Assembly: GCF_910592395.1 (NCBI RefSeq)
Contig: NC_088308.1
Span: forward strand, 14,835,501 to 14,899,500
DNA from: Lineus longissimus
Lineage: Eukaryota > Nemertea > Pilidiophora > Heteronemertea > Lineidae
Direction: 5' to 3'
DNA: 64,000 bases
Shown here: one piece after another, positions 45,177 to 57,591 of the stretch
How the letters are laid out: every line of letters starts with the position of its first letter
Position numbering within the stretch: the stretch's first letter is position 1
Notes under the pieces: generated by a model
Seen by the model: the letters and a program-made list of their open reading frames with translations, nothing else
What the model was told of the DNA's origin: nothing
The model's database searches: none
Translations under genes and position numbers: made by a program

Positions 45177-45653
45177 GACGCTCAAAAGGAATTCATCAAA
45201 CTTCTAAGAGACTCAATTGATCAACAACCTGATATCCCAACTTCATCGATCAGTTCTAAGGTATCAAAAAGCATTGTCTCACACTCATACAAGACTGGAT
45301 TATTTAAAAGCCCCATGTCTGTACATCATAATATTGGTTCTGACATGGTGCTTAAGATTGGTAAGATAGAGAATTACAACAAAATCATTCTGATAGGTAA
45401 GAATGACATTAACCACAAAAATACTTTACCTCCTCCACTGATGAAAGGCCCAGGTGTTAAGAAAACAAGAGTGAAGACTTCTTCTTCTACTATGCCCAAG
45501 ACTGACAGCAGTGTTAGCAGTGTTGATCACAGCACTGATACTGGTAGGCATGTTAGCACTGCTGTGACTGGTAAAACTGATGACAGCCGTGAAACAATTA
45601 AATTCCTACTGTATTCCTTGGTTGGAAGTTTAATTGTTTTGATTGTAAAATAA
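45177..45653 (+). CDS. Open frame with C-terminal hydrophobic segment, unknown
   Basis: The frame is open from 45177 and has ATGs at 45315 and later. It is Ser/Thr- and Lys-rich (VKKTRVKTSSSTMPKTDS, SSVDHSTDTGRHVST) and ends with a membrane-like tail FLLYSLVGSLIVLIVK before TAA. No domain is recognised and no initiation context stands out. An AG acceptor-like position precedes it. It could be the last exon of a tail-anchored protein or of a TE/viral-like gene. Low certainty. Confidence 0.3.
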   Translation, partial: DAQKEFIKLLRDSIDQQPDIPTSSISSKVSKSIVSHSYKTGLFKSPMSVHHNIGSDMVLKIGKIENYNKIILIGKNDINHKNTLPPPLMKGPGVKKTRVKTSSSTMPKTDSSVSSVDHSTDTGRHVSTAVTGKTDDSRETIKFLLYSLVGSLIVLIVK

Positions 45654-47486
45654 CTGCTTTTAATGTAAATGAGGTAAAGTAGGTCAAATCAAAAACCCAG
45701 GTGATATGTCAATCAACCTTATAAGTAACACACACCATAAAAAAGTTATTGCACAAAAGAATGAAAGATGACGTTCGCAGGAAAACTACAGGTGAAAAGG
45801 ATGGGTGGCTGATAAATTTCCAATCTAATCCCCTGCTGGTATTTATCCAAAACGACCTCTAGTCCAACAGACCTGGTAGTCCTGGTAGCGCCGCCCGTCC
45901 AAACAAAATGTGAGGACACAACACAAATCAATACGTGCGTACATTGTTTCCAGGAAAATTTGAGTGAACTTTGAAGACAAACTCCCCTAACAATACACAC
46001 TTGTTTTAAAAAACTGCAACATAATTACTATGATGCATTACACGGAACACACAGGTACACTTCACTCCAAGACAAACTACCCAAAAAAAAGTGCAGGGTA
46101 CGCAACTTATCATAATGATAAGTATCAGGTGTTAATCTGCATATTGATTAGTTTCGTGCATGGTGATCAACTCTCCAGCCTCTGTCTGCAGAGAACGTAC
46201 AAGAGTAACCAGCGCAATCTTTGCGCTTTGTGGTCTTCGCTTTTTTTTTGTCAATAAAATTATTTTATCCGAGATATCTGTTTTGAGAGAGTCCGCAAAT
46301 AATATTTGGGAGAAATGTTTACTATTAACAATTACTTCTTTAGAGAGATATGGGTAATTTCTTGAGAGTTGAATTTCATGCAGCCTGTCAATTGCCTGTC
46401 ATTAATTGACAGCTGTCTACTGACGTCATGATCACCAGTGAAAGCCGATTGGTCACAGCAGCAGACAGCTCAATCTTCTTCCAAGAAGTTTCAGCGGCAA
46501 GTCTGAAGATCAAAAGTGCCCAGATCGAGAAAGTTTTGACATGAATTCCTGCATGATTTACAGAGGAGTGTCCTTTGATGTGTTTGTATGATGTTGAAAT
46601 CTGAAACAACTCACTCCATTCTAAAACTGGCCAATTCTAATTAAAATGGGACAGAGGTGGTCGACATTCACTCCAGGTCAAATCCAAAGATAGCGTGGTA
46701 AAAAGCGTAGGAGAAAGTGCTGATTCTAGGTTGTACTGGATCAAAAATAGCTAAGCTGGCGAAACATTTATAACGGGTCACCGTGGCCTTATTATGGACT
46801 TATAGTGCAATTGTGGGGTTGTAACTATTTTGCTGTATATTATCACGAGGGAAGAAAAACACGCGACCTAACGCCGACCTATTTATTCAAAGTGATAATT
46901 AGAAGGTATATATTTCTGGAAATGTTAATGAAAAATCATTCCATATCATCTTTTGAGAGCATTTTTAATTGTACAAAATATATGCCTACGTCACAGAGTC
47001 TCCGCAATGGTCATTTTTATCACAGAAGTCTTGCGCAGCCAGAAGTTCTTCACTTATTAGTTTGGCGCATGCCAGACCTTCTTTGTACAAGATGCTTTCC
47101 AGCACGATGTATGTGGGCAGAAGCAACACTGCGCAAGTTTACCTCTAGCAGGGGCTAATAGACTATGCTAATGACCATACCTTCCTCACTGAGTTTTCCC
47201 AGAATGGTCCATATTGCGCGAAGCACGGGACGGCATGGTTCTTCTATCAACTCTTTCACCGCCAATAAAGTTTTAAAACGTTATTGAAAAAAGGTCACTA
47301 AATTGCCAATAACGTTTCAAAACGTTATCTCAATATTTCCATCTACCCATCAACGTTGATTTAAACATCCCGCCATGTCTTCGGAAGTGTTCTCGGAAGC
47401 ATTCGGTTCAATCTCGTACCTAGGAAGTGGGTACTTCGAGTCAGGTGAATTGGTGAAAATAGACAAACTTGAGACCAATTTGCGTG
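45654..47486. other. Unassigned region upstream of piggyBac
   Basis: A short family-C phrase (GTAGGTCAAATCAAAAACCC) at 45676 is a relic of a Helentron-like monomer. A palindromic CTGTCAATT..AATTGACAG lies near 46385-46410. TTTTAAAACGTTATT..AACGTTTCAAAACGTTAT near 47270-47330 may be close to the piggyBac left end, but a TTAA terminus was not identified. Confidence 0.4.
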
Positions 47487-48236
47487 ATGGCGGGACCGAG
47501 CACAAAACAGCAACGCTTGACTGCACAACAGGTTTTAGATCAGCTAGAGACGGACAGTGAGCCGGAATTATCTGACTATAGAAGTGACGATAGTGATGCA
47601 CATTCAGATTATCCTAATTCTGATGATAGTCAGCCTGATTCTGATGGTGATAATGACCAGGCAGTTGGGGGTAATGATATAAGTAGTGGTGACAATGACT
47701 CAGGTGATGGTGGGCAGGGGGCACAGCCTTCTGCAGGTGGGAATCAAGCTGCATGTGGCCGAGGGCGTGGTCGAGGTGGTGCACGCGAAAGATGACCCCC
47801 AGCTCCTGACAATTGGGAGTCCTGCTAACCGTAGACCTCAGGTTAACCCTTGCACTACCAATACAGGACCGAGTGGAGGTGCCGATGTGAACAATATTGA
47901 TGATGCCATTCTCAGTTACTTCCAGTTATTTTTTACTGATGATCTTTTGGCAGGATTGTTCAAGAGACAAACACTTATGCACAGCAAGTTATTGCCCAAC
48001 ACCCAACGTCGCCCAATGCTAGGGCAAGGAGTTGGAGACCAGTTGAACTTGAGGAAATGAAAGTCTACTTTTAGTTTGGTAATTCTCAGTGGCATTGTTC
48101 AGAAACCGGAGTGGACAATGTACTGGTCCACTGATGAGGCAGTTACGACTCCATTCTTTCAGGCTAAAATGGGCAGAAATAGATTCCAGTTGATTAGTAA
48201 ATTTTTCCACTTCAACATGACCGCCAGACCCCGTTA
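47487..48236 (+). pseudogene. piggyBac-type transposase, N-terminal part
   Basis: ATG at 47487 opens MAGPSTKQQRLTAQQVLDQL, an acidic region and a Gly/Arg stretch GRGRGRGGARER. After frame breaks near 47795, 47970 and 48070 it continues with WRPVELEEMKVYF, VQKPEWTMYWSTDEAVTTPF and MGRNRFQLISKFFHFNMTAR. These are the landmarks of the N-terminal half of the DDE_Tnp_1_7 domain. piggyBac transposases cut and paste at TTAA. The catalytic part is 2.5 kb downstream at 50773 because unrelated sequence including two MITEs intervenes. Confidence 0.85.
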
Positions 48237-48651
48237 GCGAAAGATGAGCAAAATAGGTGGAATGCCTCTCAGCTGGATGTTTATAATAGGTTAGATAAGC
48301 TGATTGATTGCACTCCAAGGCCTTCCTCCTAGACATCTGCTATTGCACTACAGACACCACCTGCTGTGTTAGGTTTACCTGTCTTACTGGGTTCATTACA
48401 CTTGGTGCAATATGGGTATGTGGATTATATCGAATGCACTCAATGTGTTGCTGAATTCGTGCCATGAATTGTTATATAATGTTATATAATGATGAGTCAT
48501 GGATTGGTCAAGGAACAGTTGCTTCAATGATTGTGATGCAGAGAAGCAGTGTATGCTTCTGCATTGGTTTCTATCTGATGTCCATGCAATTTTCGTTCAA
48601 AGTCACTCTACAAACCCTTGGCAGATTTGAAGCAATATTCCTGTTTGTCAA
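48237..48651. other. Sequence interrupting the piggyBac gene (left part)
   Basis: Directly follows the piggyBac phrase FHFNMTAR. It reads KDEQNRWNASQLDVYNRLDK in one frame, which could still be piggyBac or another insertion, and holds no other recognised feature. Confidence 0.35.
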
Positions 48652-49063
48652 TAGCTGCGCTTACACCACGAAATATTGGTGGACCAATTGCACTTACACC
48701 ACCACATTGCCGCGACAAATTGGTTCGGCAATCCATTGCCGATACAAATTGCCGAGCGAATTTGTCCCACCAAGCTTGATGGTCCAAATTCGCCCGGCTT
48801 GTTAAAAGTTCGGCTTTGTCGTGGTGTAAGCGCAAATGGATCGGCAATTAGCTAGTTAGATGGTTCGGCTCCAGGCGGCGCTTTCGAAATGGCGCTTTCT
48901 GCCAAGGCTTTCCGCGTTCTGCTTATTGTTTGCGCGCCATCTGTAGCCGGATTTTATAACTAGCTGCAGCGCTGGTGTAAGCGCTTGGTGGATTTTCGAT
49001 GGTGCGGCATTGGTTCCCGAACCAAGATTGGTGGTCCATTTTCAGGTGGTGTAAGTGCGGCTA
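48652..49063. mobile_element. 408 bp TA-flanked MITE, copy 1
   Basis: TA at 48652-48653 and 49062-49063 flanks an element starting GCTGCGCTTACACCAC and ending GTGGTGTAAGTGCGGC (terminal inverted repeats with two mismatches). The TTACACCAC word recurs internally in both orientations. TA duplication suggests Tc1/mariner-type mobilisation. It lies inside the piggyBac gene. Confidence 0.88.
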
Positions 49064-49416
49064 TAATCTTGGCCTCAATGCTTGCAATAATAGCTTCTTG
49101 TAAGCTTGTGTGCTCGCAATAATAGTTTCTTGTAAGATTTCGTGCTTACAATGATAGTGTGATGATAGCTTGCAAGCAGGCAAGATTGCAATGATAGTAT
49201 TGGGACGCCCATTGCTATTGATGATATTACTGACTGGCAGGCTATAATTCTAGTGATAAACCATGTCCACTGATCACAAGGACGATACCACCCTTAAGTA
49301 AGTTGCATGCTACAAAGTCTTCTTTCCTCCCAAGGGGTATGACTATAATGGCACTAACAACAGGATGAGAGGACTTAACAGATGATTATATACGCCGACG
49401 CCAATGGTATTGACAA

Positions 49417-49828
49417 TAGCTGCGCTTACACCACGAAATATTGGTGGACCAATTGCACTTACACCACCACATTGCCGCGACAAATTGGTTCGGCAATCCA
49501 TTGCCGATACAAATTGCCGAGCGAATTTGTCCCACCAAGCTTGATGGTCCAAATTCGCCCGGCTTGTTAAAAGCTCGGCTTTGTCGTGGTGTAAGCGCAA
49601 ATGGATCGGCAATTAGCTAGTTAGATGGTTCGGCTCCAGGCGGCGCTTTCGAAATGGCGCTTTCTGCCAAGGCTTTCCGCGTTCTGCTTATTGTTTGCGC
49701 GCCATCTGTAGCCGGATTTTATAACTAGCTGCAGCGCTGGTGTAAGCGCTTGGTGGATTTTCGATGGTGCGGCATTGGTTCCCGAACCAAGATTGGTGGT
49801 CCATTTTCAGGTGGTGTAAGTGCGGCTA
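49417..49828. mobile_element. 408 bp TA-flanked MITE, copy 2
   Basis: Same 408 bp element as at 48654-49061, same orientation, nearly identical (one visible difference: AAAGCTCGGC here, AAAGTTCGGC there). TA duplications are at 49417-49418 and 49827-49828. 355 bp of unrelated sequence separates the two. Confidence 0.88.
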
Positions 49829-50772
49829 CTGTTACAATACACCTTGGGATTTCACCCCAGACTGACCATAAAATTCCTAGGTCAAGGTCTGCATGGTCTG
49901 TGTGTTAACAGAACAGGTAAAGATGAAACAGCATGCTTCATGCTAAACTGGACATTGCAGGATAGGCAGTATATCCACACCTGATGCATTGCAATTATTT
50001 TAGCTTAAGTTGAAATTGGACAGATTGTTCTGACCTGGCTACAGGGAGTCTGTGTCAGTAAGTAGGCCACGCAATAGCATACATTATATAGGTCGCAGGG
50101 ATGTGTACTATTTTCAAGTTAGGTCGAGATAGAGGCAAGGCTCCTCTCCTAAGAGTAAGGGTGGGGGTGGTCAAATTCGGATGGATAACAGTGAGCCCAG
50201 GGTAATCTAGTTGTACCCCATTCTGTCCCACCGCTTTGCACACGATCGCTCTTCGCAGGGCGGAACAATATATTGTTTAAAGCCTTCAAGGCCCCTACAT
50301 CATTATTGTTTACAGGCCTAACTTAAAAAGCAAGGTACATGTTTTAACCAGTCTGATGAAAAACTATGAAAAAAAAAAATGTTTTTTTCACATAGGCCTA
50401 CTATAAACAAACAGTCCGAAAAAGCAGTTACATCCTGCACCATGATCAACTACAATATTGCAATATAGAAACAAGCATCCGACAGGACCAATCAGGTCTT
50501 CATCTGAAGCATTGCCATTAGGCCTACATTGAGTACACTCTGATTTTGTCAGATGATGTGCCACTTACAGGCAGGAGTAACGATAACAAATTCTGTAACA
50601 CCTGCTGTGGTAGGTCAGCCAGACATGCCATAGGAGATTAGGCTAGATTGCGCTAATCTCTGATCACGCCTGATTACCCTAATAACAACATCATCGGGCA
50701 ATTCAAAGAGAAACTCCAACCTCACGGCCTCAAGGCATTTGCCTTTGCAGCCTGAGGTTCGCTTTTTAACCT
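49829..50772. other. Unassigned sequence within the split piggyBac gene
   Basis: No repeat ends or exons recognised. It ends shortly before the piggyBac phrase EDRLYKVCPILD. Confidence 0.4.
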
Positions 50773-51732
50773 TTGCTAACGGGATCTGGCTGTAATGATG
50801 ATAATAACTTGAGACCAGCTAATGATGAAGATCGTCTATACAAAGTCTGTCCTATCCTTGATTACGTGGTCACTAAGTTTCTTGATATCTACACTCCTAA
50901 TGCTGACATTTCCATAGATGAAGGTATGTTGAAACGGAAGGGGAGGTTGGTGTTCAGAGTTTACAATCCAGCTAAGCCAATAAAATACAGGATAAACGGC
51001 TATCTACTGGCCGATAGTATCAATGGGTACTGTTGGAACCTGTTGATGTACTATGGTCGGGCATGAACCCTCAGAGACATTGTCTTCTTTTTGCTCGACC
51101 GACTCATAGACCACCACAACTCGCTATATATGGATAATTTCTATAATTCAGTTAGGCTTGGCGAGGAACTTTTGAACAGAGAAACGTACACTTGTACAAA
51201 CAAAGGAGCACCAGCTGTAGTCAATCAAGCTGGCACACCAGGACATCATCTTCAGAGGGATGACGTTGTGTCTCGGGACAACGGAAATGTCCTCACCATT
51301 GCTTGGCAAGACAATATGACTGTACGAGTTATTTCAACCAAACATGATGCCGCCAGGAGGGACACACAGATTAGGCAGAGGGGTGGTGGTCGCAGGGATG
51401 TTCAGAAGCCAGTCTGCATCATCGACTACAATCAGTATATGTCAGGTGCAGACAGGATAGATCAGATGATCTCATATTACCTGTCAGTGCAAAAGACAGT
51501 GAAGTGGACACGAAAGTTTGTGTGGTACCTTGTTCAGCTGTCCATTCATAATTCTCTAATTCTCTACAATGAGAATCACCCAAATGGGAAAAAAACCTTG
51601 CTTAATTTTCAGCTTGGTTTGATCAAGCAACTGAGTGTAAAAGGACAGCCAGGTAGTGATGGTGACTCGAGCAGTGGAGATGACGTGGACGATGAGGCAC
51701 CGGCTAATCGTGACCCAGCATTTCCCAAGTAA
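50773..51732 (+). pseudogene. piggyBac-type transposase, catalytic part
   Basis: Continues the gene begun at 47487. It reads DEDRLYKVCPILDYVV, then ISIDEGMLKRKGRLVFR (first Asp), YMDNFYNSV (second Asp) and YNQYMSGADRIDQMISYY (third Asp). The DDD triad of piggyBac is therefore present. RKFVWYLVQLSIHNSLILY and an acidic Ser/Asp-rich tail follow. A TGA breaks the frame at 51064-51066, and the frame ends at 51732 before the zinc-binding tail. That tail is at 63510-63716, displaced 12 kb by an L2 LINE. Product would recognise TTAA ends in the nucleus; this copy is inactive. Confidence 0.92.
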
Positions 51733-52069
51733 CCAACAAAGGATGATCCACCTGACAGCGCTGAATGAGCTGCTCCTTGCTTGTGCTCCACAAAATTCTT
51801 CAAAAATTCAGGATTTACAGTTGGGATCAGATTTGAAACAACTACATTCTGTGTATGAACCTTTATAGCCCATTGTGAAGTCATTTTCGTATCATGATTG
51901 TTTGTCAACTTGTGATAGTCACACTTTTGAACTTTCTGGTGCCAGGAAAATCTGTGGCAGCCATTGGCCCTGTGCATGTATGTACAGGGCTTGTTCACGG
52001 ACACGCCCACACACTGATCCCAGTGCACCTTTGTCAAGTCTTAGCCATGTGTCAAAAACCGGCCAGGCA

Positions 52070-54109
52070 TTATGCTTCAGTTGTGCTCAATGACATTGCC
52101 GCAAACGTCGATCAGTCGTCAATTTCGCCAGGTACAATGAGGACACTGGTGGACCATGGTCTGCTAAGAGTGCAATCCAGCATTTCTGGGAAAACGACAC
52201 GGTGCAGAAGAAAGACCAGAGGAGGTAATCATGTAAAGGGATTCAGTAAATGGAAACCGACTGGAGTCAGGCCTCAAAATCTGGTCAGGGTCCACTATTC
52301 GAGTACAGCCCCTGTTAACCCTTCGAGGATTAAGACACTCAGTGCTTGCTGTCTCAATATCCGTTCGCTGAAAAAGAAAGGAGTGCAAATGGCGGACTTT
52401 ATTACCTGCAATGGGTTTGATATAGTTGCCATTACTGAGAACTGCTTAGGGTCGGCTGTTGATAAACAGTGCATTGGCGAAGTTCTCCCAAATGGATATT
52501 CAATAAAACATGTTCCATGCAAGCACTCAGGGGGTGGTGGGGTAGCTATTGTTTACAGGTCATCCCTGCGTCTCAGGTTGAACGACTCCTCAAAGAGCAA
52601 TCTCTACACCCATTTTGAACATCTGAACTGTACCATTGAATCAAAGGAACGCACGTTTGTCCTGGTGGTGGTCTACCAGCCACCGCCGTCAAAGACTAAT
52701 GGACTACGCAACTCTGTCTTTTTCGAGGAATGGTCGGACTTCACAGATTCCCTTGACTCGGCATTTCCCAGCACAGAGTTTGTGTTAGTCGGCGACATCA
52801 ATTTTCATCTTGATGTTACTGACGACCTGAATTTATTGCGTCACTCGAAAGACATGGACACGTCACTCCAAAGACATGGACTCCGGCAACACGTACGGGG
52901 CCTCACCCACGTGAAAGGCCACACTCTTGATGTTGTTGTCTCAAGAGAGTTGAGCACTTTCGTCTCGAACGTCTCAGTACTTGATCCGGGACTGTGGAAC
53001 AAGGAAGGAAAGCGATCAACGGATCACTTTGCAGTGACGTTCCAGATTTCAGTCAACAAACCCGCAAATGCCGTGAGGTCCGTCACATTTAGGAAATTGC
53101 ATTCCATTAGTGTTCCCGCATTCAAGGAGGACATAAGGAAGTCAACCAAGCTTAACAATGCAGACTGTTAAGACACCAACGAGACTGTTTCGTCGCGCCT
53201 TTCTAGCTTTGAACCTGCAACTGATGATGAGATACGCATAATAATCTCATCCAGTGCCAGTATAGTCCTGTGGGCTTGATCCTCTCCCAACGTGGTTAAT
53301 GAAAGACTCCATGAATGAATTATTACCTTTGCTTACATGCATTGTCTACTCATCGTTGCAGGAAGGTGTTGTACCCGAGCGTCTCAAGATGGCACACATC
53401 ACCCCTCTCTTGAAGATGACGGGACTGGACCAGGAAAATAAAAAGAACTACCGACCTGTGGTCAAACTTGAGTTTCTTGTCAAAACTGCTCGAGAGGGTT
53501 GTTGCTACCAGGCTTGACAGTTATCTTGGCGCCAACGACCTTCTCGAGCAACATCAGAGTGCGTACACAAAGTTCTGGTCTACTGAAACGGCACTCATCC
53601 GGGTTCAGTCCGACATTCTCAAAGCTATGGATAGGGGTGATAGTGCTGTCTTGGTGATGCTCGATCTTTCGGCAGCTTTTGACACCATCGACCATGCCAC
53701 CCTCATCAACCGCCTAAGGCAGCGCTATGGCATTAAGGGTACTGCTCTCGATTGGTTTGATTCCTATATACAGGACCGTTATCAATCAGTGGTACTTTCA
53801 GGCCAGGCATCTGACAGCAGCAAGCTCAAATATGGCGTTCCTCAGGGGTCGGTTCTTGGACCGAAGTTATACACGATGTACACTAAACCCCTGGGTACTC
53901 GTATTTAGATGCATGGCCTGGACTACCATATGTACGCTGATGATACACAGCTCTACATTTTCTTTCCCAAAAAAGATCTGGTGATTCAAAACAAAGATAT
54001 CCACAACCTCGAGACATGCCTTAAAGCCATCAGCAATTGGATGAGCTCAAACTTTCTAAAACAAAACGGTGATAAGACAGAAGTGATGCTGTTCACCCTG
54101 CGTTGAGGC
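52070..54109 (+). pseudogene. L2-type LINE, endonuclease and RT (5' segment)
   Basis: The exact 5' border is uncertain (between 51733 and about 52100). An APE-type endonuclease is readable from 52340: CLNIRSLKKKG, IVAITENCLG, VVVYQPPPS, LVGDINFHLDV, THVKGHTLDVVVSRE and RSTDHFAVTF, which contains the catalytic Asp/Asn/His positions. A deletion follows near 53171. The RT domain then reads VPERLKMAHITPLLK, LDLSAAFDTIDH (A), GVPQGSVLGPKLYTMY (B) and YADDTQLYIFF (C), with a stop before the last. The frame stops at 54106 where a Harbinger element is inserted; the LINE resumes at 61044. Such LINEs nick target DNA and prime reverse transcription there. It inserted into the piggyBac gene. Confidence 0.9.
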
Positions 54110-54508
54110 CTGGGTCCTTATTCACGAAGCTTCCGCAAATTTTTGAGTTACGGTACCGCAAATAGGGCCTTACGGTGGCATTGCGGGACCGTGAAATGTT
54201 GGTTAAGGATATTCACAAAACATCCTGTAACGACTCAATAAATGTGAGGATCCATATAAATTGCGCAATGACCACAACTCGGCTAAAAATTGTGAATGGC
54301 TGCGGCTATTAAACCCGTCATACGTGCACCTATTTTTGTGAAGGGCCTATAAAATAATAACATAGGCATAATCAATAGATAGCAATGGGATAAATATTCC
54401 TCTTACATAAGATTTTATTGCCTTATTCGTCAGTGTTTCGGCATGCGTTTTAATACACTGACCATACGTTTGTAGAATCACTTGGTCTGTGGTTCTGAAG
54501 CCGTGAAG

Positions 54509-55774
54509 ATGTCGGAGCCAAAGAGGACGAGAAAGAAAAACTTCAGTCCCAACGAAACTAATCGACTAATTGAGTTGGTGGAGGACAACTACCGTATCAT
54601 TTCATCGAAATTCAGTGACCAAGTCACCCTTAAAAGAAAAAATGACGCATGGTTGGAAATATCTAGGAAGTTAAACGCCATCAGCCCGTGTCTACGAACT
54701 GTAGAGGAAGTAAAAAAGAAGGTGGACGATATTAAAGTGCGTGCCAAGAAAAAAGCCAACGAGGATCAGACAAGGGATGGCAAGACCGGTTATGTCCCGA
54801 GGAGTCCCAAGAGCGATTTTCTGACCGATACAGAGCGACGTGTCATCGGGATGCTGGGAGCTGCTCAAGTTTTCGGTATTTACAACCGTGACGAGTATGA
54901 CACTGCCACTTTACCGAGCTATAAGAAAGAATCAAAGGTAGGAACTTGTGAAAATAAGCTTTAATCACATAAGTTACTAAACCCTTGACATACCACACAC
55001 TTCAGCTAATTAACTTATCAAATTATTGCATCCCATCACAACATTTATCTCGTGCGTTATTTTCCCTCTGGTAGCAGCTTGGACTAGGCCTATTGTTCGA
55101 TCCGACCCAGTTTTGAATGCCTATAAGGGGGGCGGTAGCAGGTATTCCTCCTCTAAGGACGTATTGGCGTAATGTTTGGTCAGACATCGGCTGGATAACA
55201 TGCTGAAATACAATTCAAAGTATTCATATAACCTTAAATCTACAAGAATGAAGTTATACCTCATCATGGCGAAATAATTTTCACTATAGGCAGTCAATAT
55301 TACGTCACATTGTTTGTATTGCAGCGTTCGCGTCAAAGTGCAACGGCAACTCGTGCTTGTGTCGAGTCCGATGATGCTTTCGATGAGCTGATGGAGGCAC
55401 CGACACAGACATTCGGCAATTACTCCGACTTCGATGAACCAGCTGATAGCCAGGACGAGATTTTCCCGTTGAAAAGTCGCCTCCAAAAAAGACTCCACGC
55501 GTTAGCCCAACTACAAGTAACAGTACAAGTGCAGGGAAGAAATCCGTAACCGATATGATGCTGGACGTTGAAACCTGCCGGCTTGATGCTGACAAGCGCC
55601 GCTTGCAGGTCGAAGAGAAGACTGACCACTCTTTAGCAACTTGTTGACATTGAAAAGAAAAAATTAGAACTGATGACTCGCCAACAATCTATCAGCAATG
55701 CTCCTAAACCCCGTCCCAATGTAAGCGCCATCACTGAAGGTTTATTTCAAAAGCTGGGTAAGAAGGGTGCGCAC
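54509..55774 (+). pseudogene. MYB/SANT-like partner gene of the second Harbinger
   Basis: Exon 1 is 54509-54937 (donor AAAG|GTAGGA) and exon 2 starts at 55325 after ATTGCAG. Residues 1-85 form the MYB/SANT-like domain: NFSPNETNRLIELVEDNY, NDAWLEISRKLNAI and VEEVKKKVDDIKVRAKKK. Later parts are Ser/Asp-rich, then a Lys-rich helical tail, MLDVETCRLDADKRRLQ and GLFQKLGKKGAH. Two frame shifts (near 55480 and 55635) break exon 2. The natural stop TAG now lies at 59178-59180, because the TIR element inserted between the last His codon and the stop with duplication of GCAC. Helps its transposase bind the element ends and enter the nucleus in related systems. Confidence 0.8.
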
Positions 55775-56283
55775 CACAGCTGTTTCAGCTAAGCCTAAAC
55801 ATGACATCGAAATAAACCATTCTGCCTACTAGCCTGCTGCCCAACGATTGGTCCATGCGAAAAGCCTGTTAACCGCTATGTAAACATTGTCGCCAATACA
55901 CATATCACACATTATCGCAATACCCATTCAGCCAAAGGGTTAATGCATTGGCATCGTTCAAACATCAGCGCGCTTCTGTACACGTGCTCGAATTAGATAC
56001 GATGGTTTTCATTGGCTCATAAGTTGTGTCACATGACCATTCACCCGGCTTGAAAATATCATGAAATTTGGACCAAAATTAACGAAACAGTGGCGATTTC
56101 CATGTTTTTTATCGATTTTTCGACAAGTTACAGATTTCGGAATTCTTCAAGACTAGATAGCCGGGTAGGCATAATATCATATATCATAAATACCCCGGCT
56201 GTTTTGCATAACTCATTTCAGTTTCGTACAGAATCGTGCGTTTATTCTGAAATTTCTCAAACTTTGATCTGCTCAAATTCAAA

Positions 56284-56371
56284 ATGGCCGACTTGCAGAC
56301 GGAGATTGAGATGGGGTGCCAAGTTCATCGTACAACATCGAATTCCCTTGATCGTTATTTAGCAAAACGAG
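56284..56371 (+). pseudogene. First exon in TIR element copy 2, donor lost
   Basis: ATG at 56284 opens MADLQTEIEMGCQVHRTT, matching the exon at 20460-20374. Here the splice donor reads CGAG|TTACTT instead of GTACTT, so normal splicing would fail. Copy 2 keeps an acceptor-like TTTAATTTCAG at 56824-56834 and following sequence that copy 1 lacks. Confidence 0.45.
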
Positions 56372-57220
56372 TTACTTCCAGTATTCATTTAAATCTTTAC
56401 TTTTAAAATATATATCTATTTTATGTTAGTTTGCTGTCTATTCATGCAGAAAATGCATTTGAAAAACAAATGTCTAAAAATAGTTGAGTTTTGAAGTTCG
56501 ATGGTCGGGTCTATTTTGGTGAAAGGGGTACAGCATGGGTAATAGTACAATAATAAGTCATGATCGTGCTTATGAACAAGCCATGAGTTAGCATATACCA
56601 TAGTTTATGTTGAAAATATCTTTACAGATGTAATTGATAAATATAGTCTTAAAAATTCGCCAAATATAGAAAAGTTCTTGGTATATTATCCACCTGTTAG
56701 CAAAATGAACTCGCCCATTGACCCACATTCCAGTTTGTTGTGGTATTTTTGTACAGGGTGATGCCAAAACAGTGCCTTTTGTTGACTGGTAAACATTCCT
56801 TCAGTTACTAAAATGCCTTTTTCTTTAATTTCAGCTGGTTGCATGGTGTGTACTGCAGATAACTTCTCGACTTAATCCGGCTGATGTGATGCTTTAGTTG
56901 ATTCGAGAGGCTACATGTATGTAGGCCCAGTACGTCGACATCATTGATCCGGCAGTGAACAAGATAAGTGGTAAGTTAAGCGATGTTTCCCTTCATCTAT
57001 GTATTCACAAACAGATGATTGAAATCATTATACTGTATTCCCGTAGGCTTTGTATGCATGTATTCTATTCTAATCAATTACTCTTTATTTCAGGTTCAGC
57101 CTCCAAGATGTGTCACCAGAAATGCAACCGACATTATAGACAGGCGTGATTACTACTCTGATTTTGGACTGATGGTAAGTTCCGAGGCTATTTTGATTGC
57201 AATTAAATATTATTTGAATC

Positions 57221-57402
57221 TACAGTGGAACCTCCCTTAGCGGACACCTCTCTATCAAGGACAACCTCTGTATTAGGGACACTCGTTTTAGTCCCAAATT
57301 GGTTGTTTCCATTCAATTTGACCTCTCTAATCAGGACACCTCTCTATTAAGGACAGCACCTGTCAGTCCCGAAGGTGTCCTCAATAGACAGGTTCTACTG
57401 TA
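57221..57402. mobile_element. 178 bp pogo-like MITE
   Basis: CAGTGGAACCTCCC at 57223 and, inward from the right, CAGTAGAACCTGTC form the ends, with TA on both sides (57221-57222, 57401-57402). CAGTnGAACCT ends with a TA duplication are typical of pogo/Tigger-type mariner elements. Copy 1 of the host element has the empty site GAATCTACATTG at the corresponding place, proving insertion after the two copies diverged. Confidence 0.9.
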
Positions 57403-57591
57403 CATTGAATAAAAGTGGACATCTGTAGGATACTTCCTTTCTTTCTCTAGATTCAACACTGGTCAGTGTCAGAATTGAATTAGAATAGAAGCTGTGTCTG
57501 TTGGAGCCACCTCCAGTTACCCCTCCCCCATTTAGCCACTGCCATTATGTTTACACTCGCCTTTACAATTCCAGGTATACTCGTCTTCAAA

